Source of the DNA: Edolisoma coerulescens
Lineage: Eukaryota; Chordata; Aves; Passeriformes; Campephagidae
NCBI GenBank assembly: GCA_013397115.1
Contig: VWZW01004024.1
Location: 496,504-560,503, forward strand
DNA length: 64,000 nt
Direction: 5' to 3'
Shown: positions 48,111-63,043 of the stretch, piece by piece
Position numbering within the stretch: position 1 is the first letter of the stretch
Layout: every line of letters starts with the position of its first letter
Notes under the pieces: generated by a model
The model's database searches: none
The model's input: only the letters and a program-made list of their open reading frames with translations
What the model was told of the DNA's origin: nothing
Translations under genes and position numbers: made by a program

Positions 48111-51100
48111 CAAATAAAAGGAGGCTTCCCCCCCTCCAGTTTAATAACATAAATCTAGTGAAATGCATCTTGCTGCCGTAAAATCAGTTCTACATGCCTT
48201 AGAAACCATTGATTTACTAAGTGGGCAGGGAGGTCAGATCCTGCAGGGGAGTCAGAGAGCTGAGCAGATGGAGAGAAGTTTTAAATCTGAAAGTTTTGTC
48301 CACCCACAGAAATGGACAGCAGTTCATATCTTACCATGTAACTTCACTCTCCAAACTAAGATGCATAAAAGCAATGCTAGAGATTAAATGGAGCCATTTT
48401 GATGACTACTCAGTAAAGGGGATAAATAACGACCCAAAACCCCGCTGTCTGTCCCAGGGGGGACCGGGCCTGTCTGCAAAACTGGCTTTCCATTGGCAGC
48501 ATCCCCCTTGCTCTGGGGCCCTGCAGGAGGGCTGGCTGTCACATCCTGGGCACTGCCTTTCCCAAGCAGCCCTCAGGAGGCTGCAGGCACAACTCCAGCA
48601 CCCTGCAGCACTCCAGGCCTCCTGCCAGGAGCACTGCAAGGCCAGGCATGGACAGGGATGGCAGCAATTGGGAGCAGCGACAGGGCCTGCTACAGGACAG
48701 ATGATTTCTTCCTAACGGAGACAAGAGTCTCTGCCTTCTTAGAAGCATCTCTTCCACTTTTCACCCTGCAAAAAAAACCCCCCTTCTTTCCTGAACTCCC
48801 TGGCTTTGGCTAGGTCCTTCCTGCCACACACCACAGCAGGGGAACCACAGGCCATCCTGGACGTCAGGTTTCTGTTCTCCTTTCAAACACGATCTGTTTT
48901 CCTCTGTTTTGAGCAACTTGGGGTTTAATGTGCTGCCAAGGACAGTTGGGTGGCACTCTAATACCACGTGTGGTAGCTAAACTGCAGAGGCTCTTGTGTC
49001 AAAAAAGGCTGTGTGTGACATCGCCCTCAGGGTTGTCTTTCTCCACCTAGTTCTTGTCTGGTAGAAAGAAACTCTCCTCTGTGTAACAAAGAAGAAATAT
49101 CCAAGCAGAGAGCAAGGGAAGCTGCTAGGCAGTCATCGTCATTCAGACTAGCTGTAGTTTGGGGAGGTGTGAGGGATTAAGCAGCCTGTTCAGCCTCACG
49201 CAGCAAGGCAGCAGAGCTCCAGGGGCGGGGTTGCATTTGTAGTCAGGAGGAATAGGAAAACAGCTTTAAAAAATGCCAGCTGACTGCTTGTGGGTATGAG
49301 CTGATAGAGACCATAACCCATTCGTCACAACACTGTTCCATGCTCTCTGTTCACGCTAAAGCTGACTGTGGTTTTGCAGTACTTCAGCCCTATCCCACAC
49401 CCACCTCACCTATAAAGTGCTGTCAGACCAATCCTGGAGGTGCTCAACCTGTGCAGCCCCCAGCACTATGCAAGGGTAATTAGCCTGAGTGTTTGGGTAG
49501 ACCTGGAGGTGTCACCTAACTGCAGCAGCCACCTCGCTATCGGGTGCCCGCTTGGATCGTGTTCTGATGATGTGTGAACACAGAGGTGGCCAAAAAAAAA
49601 TAATAGATGCCTTACTCCCCTGAGCACTGAGGCTCTCATGCCAAGAAATATTCTTGCTTCTCGCTGCCTCTTTTTGTGGTGGTTTTCCTGAGACTGAAAA
49701 CGCTCCTCCACTGCAGAAGATGCAAAAAAAAAAAAAATTCCTGCTGACCTCAGCATTGAGTTTCATCTTTTTGAAGCTTTGTTGCGCCTCTAAGATAATT
49801 TATGAGGTGTCAGGATTTTCCGACCACAAATGTCTTGGACGAAAACCGTTTTTACACTACAGATGCCATGAAAAAAGAAGCAATTTCAGTCTGTTTTTTC
49901 TACAGCACTGTCTGTGTCCACAATGAAGCACGAGTTCAGAGCTCCTGGAGATTATTTGTGTAAGAGTTGTCCGGGCCAGTGCTCCACTGAGACTCAGACT
50001 GGGTCTGATTCCCCACCTTTGCCTCATTGCCCTGATCTTCTCTGTTGGGAGGGGAACTCCCATTTCCTGGTGCTATGCCATGAAAACACGAGCTTGCCAA
50101 GTTATTCTCTGTATGTGTGTTTGTGTGTGTGTGTCAAACAAGCCAGAAGTACCAGAAGTAAAAAGATCCATTAACAAACCACATTTTTCAACATCCACCA
50201 GGATCCCCAGATTTCTCGTCTGTGGACTTCTCTTCCCTGTGCTTTAGGTTTTCAAGGGGAAAAAGGAAACCAAGAAAAAAACACAAGAGTCCAGCTTAGC
50301 TGCCTCTAATCCAGTATGCACCTCAGTCTCCATGAAAGTGTTCTTGGGACGACAGCAGTATTTCCCTTGGCTGGGATGCCCAGCCTCCTGGCTCCTCTCG
50401 AGCTGCAGAGCTGCAGACATTCCGCTGAGTAGTTTGCAACCCTGCCTGCCAGGAAAACCCAATGTCTCCATGGAGAAATCTCAGCAGAGGAGTTTGATAC
50501 TCAGTCAGGGATGGAAAAGAAGGGAGTTTATGCCTCCCTGAGACCAATCCCTTCCCTAAAATAAAATGTTAAAGCAAGAGGGAAAAAAGAGAAAAGGGAT
50601 CACATTCAAACAGACATGGGCCCAGCCATGCCAGTAGTGTTGGTGTGTGGTGTAGTGCTTTGTGGCAGGATGGGCCCAAGTCATGGGGACTCAGGCCAAG
50701 TGTCTGCTTAGGTCAGCGGGAGTCTATCAGCTTTGGATCAGGCCTACGTTTGGATCTGGAGCTGAACTTCCAAAAGTCTGGGCACGCTTGCATCTTCTGG
50801 TGAGGGGGAGCTTGGTTTGGCCTGGTTTTGAGATAGGAACCAGCTGCAAATGTAGGCCTCCAAACATGTTCTAGGAAAGAGGTTATAAAAGAGCTCCTTC
50901 TTGCTCAATGCATTTATTCCCTGTGGGCCAGATTCTGACATCTTCATTAACACTGAGCAGAACCTCACTCCAAGAGCAGTTATATTGACTTGAATGGAGC
51001 TATTCAAGGAGTCAGCAAGTACCTCATGTCAGCAAGGGCAGCACCATCTAAGGCTCACAGCTGTTCTGTCCATTGACATAAACGAGCTTTTTCTCCTGTT

Positions 51101-52849
51101 AGCATACCCTGCTACAGACAAAGCACGTCGGGATCCCTTCTTCCTGGCACCTCTCCAGCAAAATGCTGATTACAGGTTCTTCGTTACTGCTAGTGTGATA
51201 AGAAGCAAAAAGTACAGGAGCTCAGCTTATAGCTCCAACAGCTACAAAAATCCTCCTGCGATAAGAGGAAGCTGTGATGAGAAGGTCAGAGCTCCTTCCT
51301 GAGCATTGCTCTAAACATCTTTTGTCTGCTTTTCCCCCTAGCTTTGAACTGGGCACTTAAGCTACTGGGCAGCTGAATGAATACTACATTTAGACAATTA
51401 GGTGTACCTGATTCACACGACTTGGAAGCTGTGCTCCTAACTCATTCAGGCTTTTGAAAATCTCACTCACAACACCCAACACCTGCACATTTAATTCCCT
51501 CCCTTCCAGCACAGTGACCAGCTCAGAAATCCGTGTTTTCCTTACTGAAAAGGAGGGGAAGAAACTTCACCCTTAAAATAGTCAGTTTTCCTCACCATTT
51601 GCAACAGTTAGCATGATTTTTAACTCACTCTGTATAAAACTCCTTCTTTCCTGCCATTTTATCTTGGATCTATCCTACACAGAGCTCTCAGATATTACAA
51701 GCAGGTATCCAAGAGTCTGCTGCTTTTCCAGCAGGCACTTCAGGACTTTACGTGAGCAGCAAATTCTCTGAATCTCTGATCTCCCTCAGAAAACTGATCC
51801 GACATTATAACAAGAGTAAGTGGTAGACTGGTGTTTGTCAAGAAAGACCTTCCTGGAGATGTTAAGAAGTGGACAACCACTGTTCTTTTGGGTTTTACTC
51901 TGAATGGACTGATGAGCAGAGAGTTGCCAGCCCATGCAAACAGTTGCTAGTCCGTGGAATTACAAGGTCTAAAAGGGAACAGCTGAGTTCTAGAAAACTG
52001 CTGGCAGCAAAACTGGAATTGTTGGTCATTTATAGGTTGGGAGAGAATATAGTGGCAGGACAGGGAAGTTGGTGGAATAGCTTGTTTGCATACATCTCAC
52101 ATACAAGAATGAATTTTATAGGAGCAAAATGTCTTCAGGGAATGGGTCCTGCTTAAGACTTGAGATCTGTGCCCACTTTAGGGGATAGAGAGGAATGGGA
52201 TTCTGGTGTTAAGTCCTGGCCTGATGCTCCCAGAGCCCAAAGGCTTTGCAATGCAAGTTCTGAGTGAACTGGAGACTAACATCTGTAAACACAGGGAGTA
52301 CTGGAGTACTTTGTGGAGAGGCTGAGCAGGTTAAGCTGTTTTGTAAGATAGAGCTAATGAAAGACCATTGTTGCCCCGAGGAGAACGGAAGGGAATTGTA
52401 CTATTTATGCATTACAATTGCAGCCACTGAGGCATAAACAAAGCAACTTGCACAAAACCAGACAAAGGAGGTTGCCGCAGAGTCAGCAGTTTCAACTCAG
52501 GTTTCCTGTGTCCCAAACTAGCACTTTAACCATCTTCCTTCTCTGTGAGAGAAACAAGCATCAGAGAACACAGGGAGTCTCCACATTTTTCTAGCCCAAG
52601 ACAGCACCATGTCCGTTGTTGGGACTAGCCCCCTAGGAGGAATTATTTCTATTCAGTTTGTGTGTGTCACAGCCAGATAATGCACTGGGTGGTATTTCCC
52701 TCCCTTCCCCCAGTCTTTCTCTTTTATGACCACATGACTTCACCCCCTTGTGTGAGTGACAGTACCCATTAGACTAGGCTCTGATACAAAACAGCTGTGT
52801 GCAGAGAAGGGGAGGAAGGGAGTGGGGAACAGCAATTTAGAAAACAATT
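48111..52849. other. Long non-coding stretch without supportable genes
   Basis: Noted: a 14-base A run at 49724-49737 and a (TG)n-rich tract at 50114-50134. Frames at 48221-48715 (plus, 164 codons) and 50994-51302 (plus) have no domain features. Part of 48430-48700 is GC-rich with stop-poor frames on both strands. No transposon or RNA gene was recognised. Confidence 0.55.
50114..50134. repeat. Short (TG)n tract
   Basis: Imperfect TG dinucleotide repeat of about ten units, interrupted once by an extra T. Confidence 0.9.
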
Positions 52850-53110
52850 AAGAACATCAATTCCAATTCATTTACTTGGCCAGGATAAGTAATTTCTAAG
52901 AGGTAACTTGATCTGTAGCGGATGGAGATTAAAGGCGCACTCCATTATCTCTAGTTTACAGTCTGGAGGAATTTGTTTTAACTGGTTACCAAGGAGGCTG
53001 CATGGAAAAAAAATGGAAAAAAAAAAGAACCTTTGCCTAAAAATGTCTAAAAAATCCTCCTGATTTCTTCTTTTAAAGAGCTTGCATGGATTGGTTAACT
53101 CTCTGAAAGT
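52850..53110. promoter_or_regulatory. Candidate conserved non-coding element
   Basis: A run of complex AT-rich sequence with TAAG, GATTAAAGG (about 52927-52935) and AACTGGTTACC (about 52979-52989) segments, then two A-rich runs near 53006-53025. The grainyhead-like AACTGGTT and TCF-like motifs are single copies, so the call rests mainly on texture. No coding frame of note is present. Confidence 0.18.
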
Positions 53111-56100
53111 TCAGTTGCTTTGTGTGGCAAGAGGAATGGTTCAGCTTTTGGAGACAGAATCCCTGCCTGCAAGAGCTTGGAGGTACATTTTATCAAAACC
53201 GATCATGCCAGTTTTAAACAGCAGTTAAGAATTTGGTGTAGAGATAGACCAGAGACACGAGACATGGGGTACAGAAGGAGATGCAACATTCCGCAGAGGA
53301 AGCAGAGGATCTGGAGGAGAACACAGTGAGCTGAGCATCAGGCAGCCTGGCTCTGACGCTGCTGCACACTCTGCTGTGAAAGGCGATTCCCTGCACTGAA
53401 TTTACAGACTTTACCACTGCTGTGAGCAAAACGGGGGTGAAATACTTGGACACCTCTCAGAGGTGCTGTGGGACTCCATAAGTAAATACCCCAGTGTCCC
53501 TTTGATCACTGAGTCTGATCCCAGCCTTGCCAAAGTAAGGGCTTGTGACCCAAGAACACCAAGTGTTCTGTATTCCCACTTGTATATGGGATGACACAAA
53601 AAAGGGAGTGTGTGATGGGAGAGCCACGGATTCTCTGCCACGGGAACGCCACACTCTGGAGCTCTCCCTTTCCACCGTCCTCAGCCCTCAGCACTTTTCC
53701 AAAACGCTGAGCCTGTTTTTGCCCCAACTCCTGTGGACCTTGATCTTTTTTTCCACTCTTGTTTTGCAAAATACAGTGCTGTAAAGAAGCCAAGATGCCT
53801 TGCAACTCTGGACCACCAAAATGCTGCTCAGACCATTGGAGTTATCATTTGGAAAGCCTTGGTACTGGTACTGGGCATTTCTTCCAGGAACCCAGAAATG
53901 ACAGCCCTTGTGCTTGCAGGAACATAGAGGCCATAATGTGTCTGTGGATCTGATGTAAGGAGCTCATGGATGGGGTAAAAGCACACATGGAAAATACCAA
54001 CCGGGAGCTAGCTCAAAGTTCAGTTGGCCTTGAATCTGCATTTCCCTGGCTGGACCCAGACTTCTACCTCTCCTGTGCAACTTTGTTTGTCTTAGAGACA
54101 AACCACATCTGCCATCATGAGAGGGCCAGCCTGCTCTTTATACAGCTGCATCCCTGTTAGCTACCTAAGGCTCTGGGATGATGTAATCACCTCACTGCAA
54201 ATGGGAGCTGAAGAACGTGATGTGATGAATTTTCCTGGACCAACAAATAAATTAAAAAGTAGGCTCCCAGCCCAGAAAGGTTACCCTCCCAAATAAACAT
54301 GTCCCAGCCTCCCTTCCTCACACACACTTGCCTTCTTCCACCCCAGGAAGCTAACCTCACAGACTCCATCACAGACCCAGAATGAACAGGTCCTTCCAGC
54401 CAGTCGGCATCTCCCGTACAGTAATTGCTTTGGTATGGGCATCTGAGAACAAGACACAACTGTATACACTAGAAATATTCCCTCTGCATAAACTTCTCAG
54501 TAGACTTACTTTTGTCTTGTTGCCAGGAAATGTATTTGGAGCCTCTTACTAACCTCACATTTCTTTGATTAGAGGGGCATGGCCAGTTTGTTCCAATAGT
54601 TACGGGGAAAAAAGGAATGAGAAACTGGAAAGCCCTCTCGAAGCACATCAGCTCTGCAACAGCACATGAGACCATCCCATTCCACCACCCTTCTTGTGAC
54701 AGCTATACTTCTAAGGGTTGGAAAGGAATGGGGGGAACCCATCTCGCAAACTTGCTTCTCCAGAACAGGGAACGTCACTGTAGGTAAGCTTAGAACCTGA
54801 GATCATTTATGCAGCACAATGCAGTGAGCTCCAGGGTGAAAGAGAAGCCACTCCACAACCAACAGGAACAAGTGATGAGGGGAATCAGCAAATGGTCAAA
54901 ACTGGTTGGTTGGGCAGGGCAGGAATATCAGAAAGTAAAAATACAGTCAGCCAAACTGAAGTGCGGCCAGGAAATGTGAGTTAACACCGTCCATCTGCCA
55001 AAGAAAGAACACTACTAGGTCTGTGTGACAGTGAATGGCCTGGGCCAGGGCCTTGGCCTCACAAACTGCTTAAAAACCTGCCAGTTCAGGTGCCCAGTTC
55101 AGGTCAGGATTACTTTGCAGCATGAGACAGGCACTTGGCTTCCCTCGGTCCCAACTCCTCTGCGTGCACAGCTCCCTGGGTGAGGACTCGCCTCCCTCCT
55201 CGGCTCAGCAACAGTTTGTTAAGTGCCTGGTTCTCTTAAGAGGCAAGGTGACCAAGACAGTGCAAAGTACTCTATTTTTGTCCTGGAGAAGTCATCCTCC
55301 TCAGAATCATACTCATTAAGACAGCAGCTGTCGTAATCCAAACTCCTTTGATGGAAGTGGGGAGATTGCCAAAGGGAGGATTAGCTGATGGATGTCTTGA
55401 GGTGCAAGGGTGTCTCATATGGATTTGTGCAGGATTTTCACCTCAGTTGTCCTGGCTGGAGCTCCTGTCCTACCAAGAAGCTCTCCTTGCAGGCCCTGCT
55501 CCACCTCTCGCAGCAGCGAGGCCCTGGCCAAGGGCTGGTTATGTGCTCTCATTTCAGCTCCCTTGGGAAGGAAAGGTGCATAGTATGTCAAAGAGAACCC
55601 AGCCCTAGCCTGTGAAAAACTTACCTGTTGTACACACAAGGAAGGAGCAGCTTTGTCTTGAGGCAGGATTGATTCAGGAGGGATTCCCAACTTGGCTGCT
55701 CGGTGATCTGATGCTCTGGGCTATCAGTTTCCCCTCCACAGTAGGGATTACTTTTGCTTCTCTCTGCACTGCACCTTTGAGACCTATGTATGAAATCATT
55801 GTAAGCTACTTTGTGCTTTTAGGCCTAGCCTTAAGCAAAGACATTTAAAAGGCACAGTTCCAAATATATTCCTAGACTATGTGATAGACAGGAGCTTTCT
55901 CACTATTCTCCAGGTAAAAGGAGTAGCACAATCCTGTTTTTCTCATCTAAGACTCTGCCTTTTCCTCCATTTTGTCTTGATCTTTGTTTTCTGCCACTGT
56001 GCTTCTGTGGATACATCAGGCTACTTGTGTGCACTCACAGTTACGGGACAGAAAGGAAGGACTCTGCAAAGGCCAGTTGGATCCACTTCTGCATTCTCGA

Positions 56101-59100
56101 GTTATGTGAGAATTTTCATTTAGAAAGAACACTTTTCTAACATTTACTGTGGAATTAAGCTTTAAAGGGTGTTAACTAAAAACACAAGATAATTATTTTC
56201 TAAAATGTCATTATGTGAAAGCCATTATTACCATAGGGTGTTTGAGGATGAAAATACTCCAGCCTGTCAACTCTCTGGCTTTCTACATCAAGCATCCTGT
56301 TCCTTTCCCACCACCATATTTGCAATTCACACGTGGCATGACACCACTTTTTCTTTCTGACTCCTAATGCCAGGAGATAGATGCTGTTCTGTCCACTCTG
56401 ACTGCCAGGCAAGGCACAAAGCAGGAGGGGAGTGAGGTACTCTATGTGCTGTGTGCTGCCAGCTGCTCCACAGCTTCTTTATTCCACAGGATTGCAAACC
56501 CATCCATGGGTGGGTATCCATTCTTTTGTCACAGGACCCAGTGGAGCAGGGTATAAGACTGCTTGTAATGTTATTATTAAAAGGTTCCCTTGGGTTGTTT
56601 TTAGTAGAACTGTGAGTTGCTTGTTTTCCAGTAGAGGGTCAATTACAAAAACAACACCAAGCAGAAAGGCTTTTGTGAGAGCAGGGGCTCTGTTTACCAT
56701 ATGAGTTTCAGGGAAAGTTATTTGGGACGAGGGAGGAAGTAGTTAAATCCTTGTTTACCATATTGGAAACCCAAATCCCTTTGGTTTACACAAGTAAGAG
56801 AGAAAATGGCTCAGTGGCATGAGCACATAGCTATGACTAAGGAGAGCTGGGTTTGTTCCCTGCTCTAACTCATACAGCTCTCTAAGGCCCCTCTTCCCTC
56901 AAGATGAGATTCAACCTATCTTGCATTTGGTCCCAGCTGAAGACCAAACCACTCATCAGCAGTGAAAGACAGGATATTCCTAATGTCAGATTTGTCCAAT
57001 AGCACCGGATGCACTGAAAAGTCTTGGGGAGGAACTGGCCTTGCTTCCCTGATTATTAGGCAGCTGCAATAACCCATGGGACTAAACAGCTGAATTAAGA
57101 CAAGAAGAATGTACTCTGTTTTTTGGGCTTCCCATACATGCAATGAAGCTACGTAGTCCTTTCCCACCTGGCACTGGGGTGGAAAAGATCCTAATTATTA
57201 CAACCTGCTCTAATGCTGAAATGCTGAAGGCTATAAAAGCCTGGCTGTAAGCAGATCTGTCTACCTGAGAAGGCAGTGGTGGAAAGCAGTCCACTGGTTC
57301 CTAAATCTTCTCTGTTTGGTACATACACCTGTCCTGGATGTTGTATAACTGCTTTGGATCTCCATGGTGCTCTATGCCATCTTTTGTGAGGTGGTATTTC
57401 TCTTCTTGCTGTAGAGATTGCAGTCTGCTGGGGGAGGCAGGATGAAGCTGCCTGTGCTGGAAGAGCCCAGAAAAAGAGGATAATTAGTTCCTGATCTCAG
57501 CTGCATTAGGGCCAAGGCCAGGTTTGCTCTGCCTACGGAAATCAGCATTGCTTCATGTTACACACTGAAGGTGTTATCAGACATCAACTTGAGGATCTAC
57601 AAGACTGAGGAGAACAGAGCAACAGGGACTGAATCCTACCTGAGCAGTGAAATGATTGGTTGTGAGAAAGCTCTCATTGCTCAGGGTCCCTCCACCTTGG
57701 CATCCAGACAGTTAGGGGTGAAACACAGACTAGTCACAGGCAGGGAGCATGTCAGAAAGCAGAGTGACTCTTACCCTTGCCCGTGGTAAGTGGTCAGGGC
57801 TGCCTCAAATCAAGGCAAATATGGTTCCTCTGGGAACTCTAATGTTTTACTGGATCACTTAGTTTCTCTTGATGAGTGCTGCTTCAGAGTCTCAGTTGCC
57901 TGGATCCCAGTGGGGATTTTGTCGATGGGGGTTTATTGACTACTTGTTACCTTGAAGTTCCTGCAGTGGCAGGAGTAAGAGGTAACTCCTGGAGTCTGTT
58001 TATTTTATGGGTTGGATTTTAAGAGTTTGCCAATGGTACCCCAATTTTAGGAGAAGTCACTCGTTTATTTAGCAATGCACTCACATACTGATCCATATAT
58101 AAAACTAGAGTGTTATTTAATAAGACCCAACAGAAGGTCAGCCCTGGTTCATTGCTAAACTGATCAATCCAGAATGCAAGAAGCACCTCTCAGGAAACTC
58201 ATCATGTCTATCTGAGGGAGGTACCAGCCAAATGTCAGTGTGATTTGTACTCCACCGAGTTTTCAGGAGTTTCTGTGCCCCTACCTTCTGAAAGAAAAAA
58301 ATGCTAAAAGGTCCAAAATGGAGTAATTGCCAACAACCTTTACTTCAGACCTCTGGAGAGACTTTCAGAGTTGCAGGATTTTTACAGCTGGGGCTGCAGA
58401 ACCAAGTTTGCATCTGCGGGAGAAAGAACAGACTCGAACGCACTGAAGTCTCACAGCAGGGTCCCTGAATTTCCATACACTGGAGCTGAAATTCACCTCA
58501 CCTCTCTTAGACACCTAAGAATTACTTTTCTGGACGTAACAGTCCCCTGGGCTTCTTCTACAGTTGTGTGTATGGGATAACCTTGGGATAACCATCATAG
58601 GAGGGAAGCAGCTTTCTGGGAGGAGCTGATCCCTCCCCAATGACAATTGTGGGAAGTCTTGACAATTGCCTTAACCCCGGGTGAGTTTCTCTTAGATGTC
58701 CAAATCAGGTGAGAAGCACCTCCCCCCTGTGTGCCCTGGGATCATGTGCAGCCATGGGGAAGGGAGCCTCAAGGTGCTTCGGTCAGTTGAGCTGATGCTG
58801 TGTCCCACATTACAAAATGCTCACATGACTGAGAGGCTTAAGATATAAGCAGCATTAATTCAAAGAGGCTGGGACAGATCTGAGTGGGTTTTACAGGCGA
58901 GACATGTCAGATGTCACCCAGGGGATTTGCCATGGAGTCTGGGAGGGGGCCAGGTTGAGCAGATGACATCCCATGCTGATCTAGCAACAGTTCCCTTGGC
59001 AAACAGTGCTGGACCATTACTTTGCGTGGCTGGGGATCCAGATGACATAGCAGTCCCTGGCTGGCAAGCCACACATATTCCCAGGACCACAGGTCACCTT

Positions 59101-62100
59101 GGCCAGTACAAAGTGCATATATTCTACATATAAGGGTGTGCACAGGTAAAACTGTTACCACGTGTGTGCCCACAGAGGGGAATAATCCAAAGATTTTGAA
59201 CGTAGATCTGTGATTTTTGACTTGATGAGGGAGAAGGGAACAATTAGGCACAATGTACCTACAAGTCAGTTCAAGTCACTGTGAAGAGGCACAGTTGAAT
59301 GGAGCTTTCAGAAGGACTTTGCTATCACTGGGATCTTTAATACATCTGTTTAGAATGGGATGAACACATGGGCCTGCCAGGTCTCCTGCACGGCCTGTTT
59401 TTCTCCACTGACTGCAAAGAGGGCCTAAACAATTACCTTAGATGAGATATCTGTATTTAGGTGTCTTAAATCAAGTGAGATTATTTGTACCTAAGATGCC
59501 TACATCTCCCTGAGGGGTTTGCAAAGACATGCTAGTGCTGAACTCAGACTGAATTGGCCAAATGCTTTCGAAAGACGTCTAGATGAAACATCTCTAGATG
59601 CCAGCCTCCACAGACAGGCACTTAATGGCTTTTGAACATGGTCTCCTAGAAAATTCTGAAAATGTCGTCTTGTGTGAAGCTGAGGTTCCTACAAGCCAAA
59701 CCTTCAGAGACTTACAGGCATCCAAAGACACCAAAAGGTATCTGCTAAGCCGCAGTGCATTTCCAGGACTTCTACATCTTCAAATGCCTCTAAAAACCAT
59801 AATCTCAGGAGTCTGAAGACACCACAATAGGTTGAAATGCCTGCAAATTCAACATTTCTTTGAAGAGAGATACAGGGAAGAGAGACTTCTCACCACTTTT
59901 GTGTTTTTACTTTTGCTGCAGGCATACACTTGGTTGCTGTTTCAATGCTTTGAAAGGAAAAGAAGCTGTTACTATTCCTGAGCACAATGTTCAGCCTGAG
60001 CCCTCTCTTTGGAGAACATTCCAGGTTGGGCAAGTAAGCAGGCTAACCACAACTGTGCTGTTTTAATCTGTTCCAAGCACAGCCAGTATGAGTTTATGTC
60101 TGCCTGCAAAACATTCTGTGGTTCCTGTGGTGGCCTGGTTGGTAGAGGTGCTACTCACAGCCACCACTTAGATAAAGCTGTAATGCTGCCCAGATCACCC
60201 TTTTGTGCCACAATTTCCTTATCCCAAACACAATAAAACCCATTCTTCATGGCCTAGGGATGTATAGTGTCATATAAATATTGTTATTTATGGTGATGAG
60301 AACATGAGCTTTGTATGGTACAATGGTCTGGGGGTGCCTACTTGCCATCATTTGAAAAATACAGGAATTAACCCGCATGTTTGAAATGCAGCATGTTGTT
60401 ATTGCTCTCAGACAAACAGAATTACCTCCTCTTAAAATCAAAGGTAATCTGGTTTTCTTCAGTGAGATGCGGTGATGTCCCCTGAAAACAAATCATTTTT
60501 GGCAAGTGGAGGCAGGATTTTCTTGGCAAGTTGGAAGAAGCATCAAAGGAAGAGAAGGATGGGATGCAGCACAACTGGTTTTAATCACACGTAAGAGTGA
60601 AGTTCCTCTAGACAGGCCTACATCTGATATGCCATTGTAAATGCTCTGGGGAGCCTGGATTAAGAGCATGGAAAAAACCAAGTGAATGGCACAAAGGTAC
60701 TCAGGGTTCTTTGGCAGACTAACTGGAAAAGCTTTTGCCAGCTGGCATTAGGCAGGGCTATACTGTCCCTTTAATGCAGTGTCCTGGTTCCACGACTTTG
60801 ATTTTCAGTGGGTGTTTGGTTATCCAAGTCCATGCCTTCTTTTTGACAGCCACAGCTTCTCAGAACACACTGCACTCCTGTTTGACATTAACAATGAAGA
60901 TGCTGAATTGATTGTAACAAGGATGCACTGTCACTGCACAGCCCCTGGAGAGAGGGGAAGCTCTAATTTCAGTCCAGTCCAGCTCAGAGGTGGTCAGAGT
61001 GCTCTGGAGGTGTCAGCTGCTTCTTCTTGCCTGTCAAAGAGCCTACAGTAGCTGCTTCCTAGACCAGGCATGCTGAGCTGGTGAGTGGATGGAATAAGTC
61101 TGGACAAAGAGAGCTTGGGGAAATGCTTCTTGACAGGGCTGTTCCTCTTGAAATCAGTTTCCTCTGGAAATTGCTGACTTGTTTCACTAAATTTAGGGAC
61201 TGGGAATGTGCTGATTTTATTAGTGTATCCTGTAGGAAACTGTTGTTTCACTATTGTCATCTCACATAACATGTCCGTTCAAACTAGCTTATGTAAACAT
61301 CCGAACAAGAAAGTCAAGCTAAAAATACCTAATATCATTTCAGTACTTCTGAAACAAAGCATTTTAGCACATCCATTCAGCTGTCTGTTTCAAAACAATG
61401 GTGCTCTCTTCCAGTTAAGAATGAAAGGACATTTGCAATGTCTGAATTGCCTTTGGAACACGAAGTACTTGAGCTGTGATGGTTGCTGGAGCTGCATGGC
61501 TGGGATTGCTGGTCAGAATGCTGCAACAATTGTTCCTCTACATTTTGTTGGGCTGCAGTGGCATTTGGAGGCTATGGTCCGGGCTTGAGGCTCACATTAA
61601 TGTAATAAAGGTAATACCTGACCTTAAGTCACACAGAATAGAAGCCCTGGACCTGATACGGGGAAACCAAGTGACACCAGAACTTTGGTGGTGGCATGGC
61701 AGAAATGGGATTTACTGTGCTTTGGCTAAGCCTTTATTGATGTGGTTGCTGGGGAGAAAGATCTGATTGAAGGACAAGTTGGGTATTTCCCTCATCATCT
61801 GTGATTAGTGGTGAATGAGGACTTGAGCCTGAAGGACCCTCAGTATTCCGTGAACCTTGACTCAGACAGGGTCTTGATCTTGGATTAAATTTCTGGTAAC
61901 ATCAAGATTGGGAACAAGTCTTAAATGAGCACCAAACAAATGAGATTCAGATCCCCTCTGCAATTCAAGGAGCTAAAAACTTCTTTAAATGAATGGTTTA
62001 AGTAACCTGGAAGTTGAGGCAGAGCCATTGAATTGACTATCCAGTCCTTGAACATCAAAGAACAACTGATACATAGATGATTTCTAAGCCAAATCTGTTT

Positions 62101-62329
62101 GAAATTTGTGATTATTTATTATTATTATATACTACTGGTAAAATGCAGACAGCCCTGAATTTTTAAGCCAAGAAGGGCCCTTACCCGAATTAAGGAACAT
62201 TTAAGGTGGGCCTGTACTAGATGACTGGGAGTTTTTGAATTAAAATATGCTTCGGAAAGGGAGGAAACCAAAATATTATTCAGTCTGAAGCAATCTCATG
62301 CATTTAAGCTCCTGAAGGGCTTGTGTTTC
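53111..62329. other. Long non-coding stretch without supportable genes
   Basis: About 9 kb in which I could support nothing. Frames of 60-126 codons occur on both strands (for example 58907-59251 minus, 61208-61588 plus) with no domain, and no CR1, LTR or RNA gene is recognised. Minor duplications: GGGATAACC twice at about 58576-58592 and CCAGTTCAGGT twice at about 55081-55102. A TTA/TAT-rich run lies at about 62110-62130. Confidence 0.5.
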
Positions 62330-62470
62330 TTTACTCTTGAGGTTCATTATGTCACCAGAAAAGCTTTACTATTTTACTGTGGAAGCAACACAGCCATGAA
62401 ACATTAATTTCCAGGAATGTGGAAACCATGAAATATGCGGTTTTCTACTAAATTAAGATTTTACTTTTCT
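62330..62470. promoter_or_regulatory. Candidate conserved element with repeated CCATGAAA
   Basis: CCATGAAA occurs at 62394-62401 and 62426-62433. Between them are an ATTAATTT segment and GGAATGT (62414-62420), which is TEAD-like. The block is complex, AT-rich and has no frame or repeat signature. It is a modest enhancer candidate. Confidence 0.2.
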
Positions 62471-63043
62471 CTCTTCTCATATAGTTAAGGGAACCAATTT
62501 TCATTATGTATTTATGTATTTGCATTCTGGAAATTCTAATAGGAAAGATATACAAAACACAAGAAGAACATTTTTACATTGAAAAATGTATTTCACTGGT
62601 AACCACACGAGTCATTTATATTCCATTTTTCATCTTGAACCACTTTGCATTCTATATCCATCTTGGAACCATGTCTCTCATTACTGAACTGCACCCACTC
62701 TGGTGTATATATGACCAGCTGACACATTGTGCCCTGTAAGATGTGGCAGCTGTTTGGATTTGTATAAAATTCTTTATTCCCCCCTTTCCACAGTGCCATT
62801 CTCTCACCGTTGCAGTGACCAACACCACTCAGATCTGCCTGGCACAGACACCACTGTACAAGGATCTCCAGCAGTCCAGTATTCTGCACCATGGCAGATG
62901 TCTCTGGCTGGAAGAAAAAATGGTGAAGGGCAAATTAATTTGTAATCCATCCAAAGGAAAATACATAAATATTCCCCTCTTTTTGCTAATCAGTGTTACT
63001 AATTATAGGACTGATGCCTGTTTCCTGAAAAAAACAAGTGACG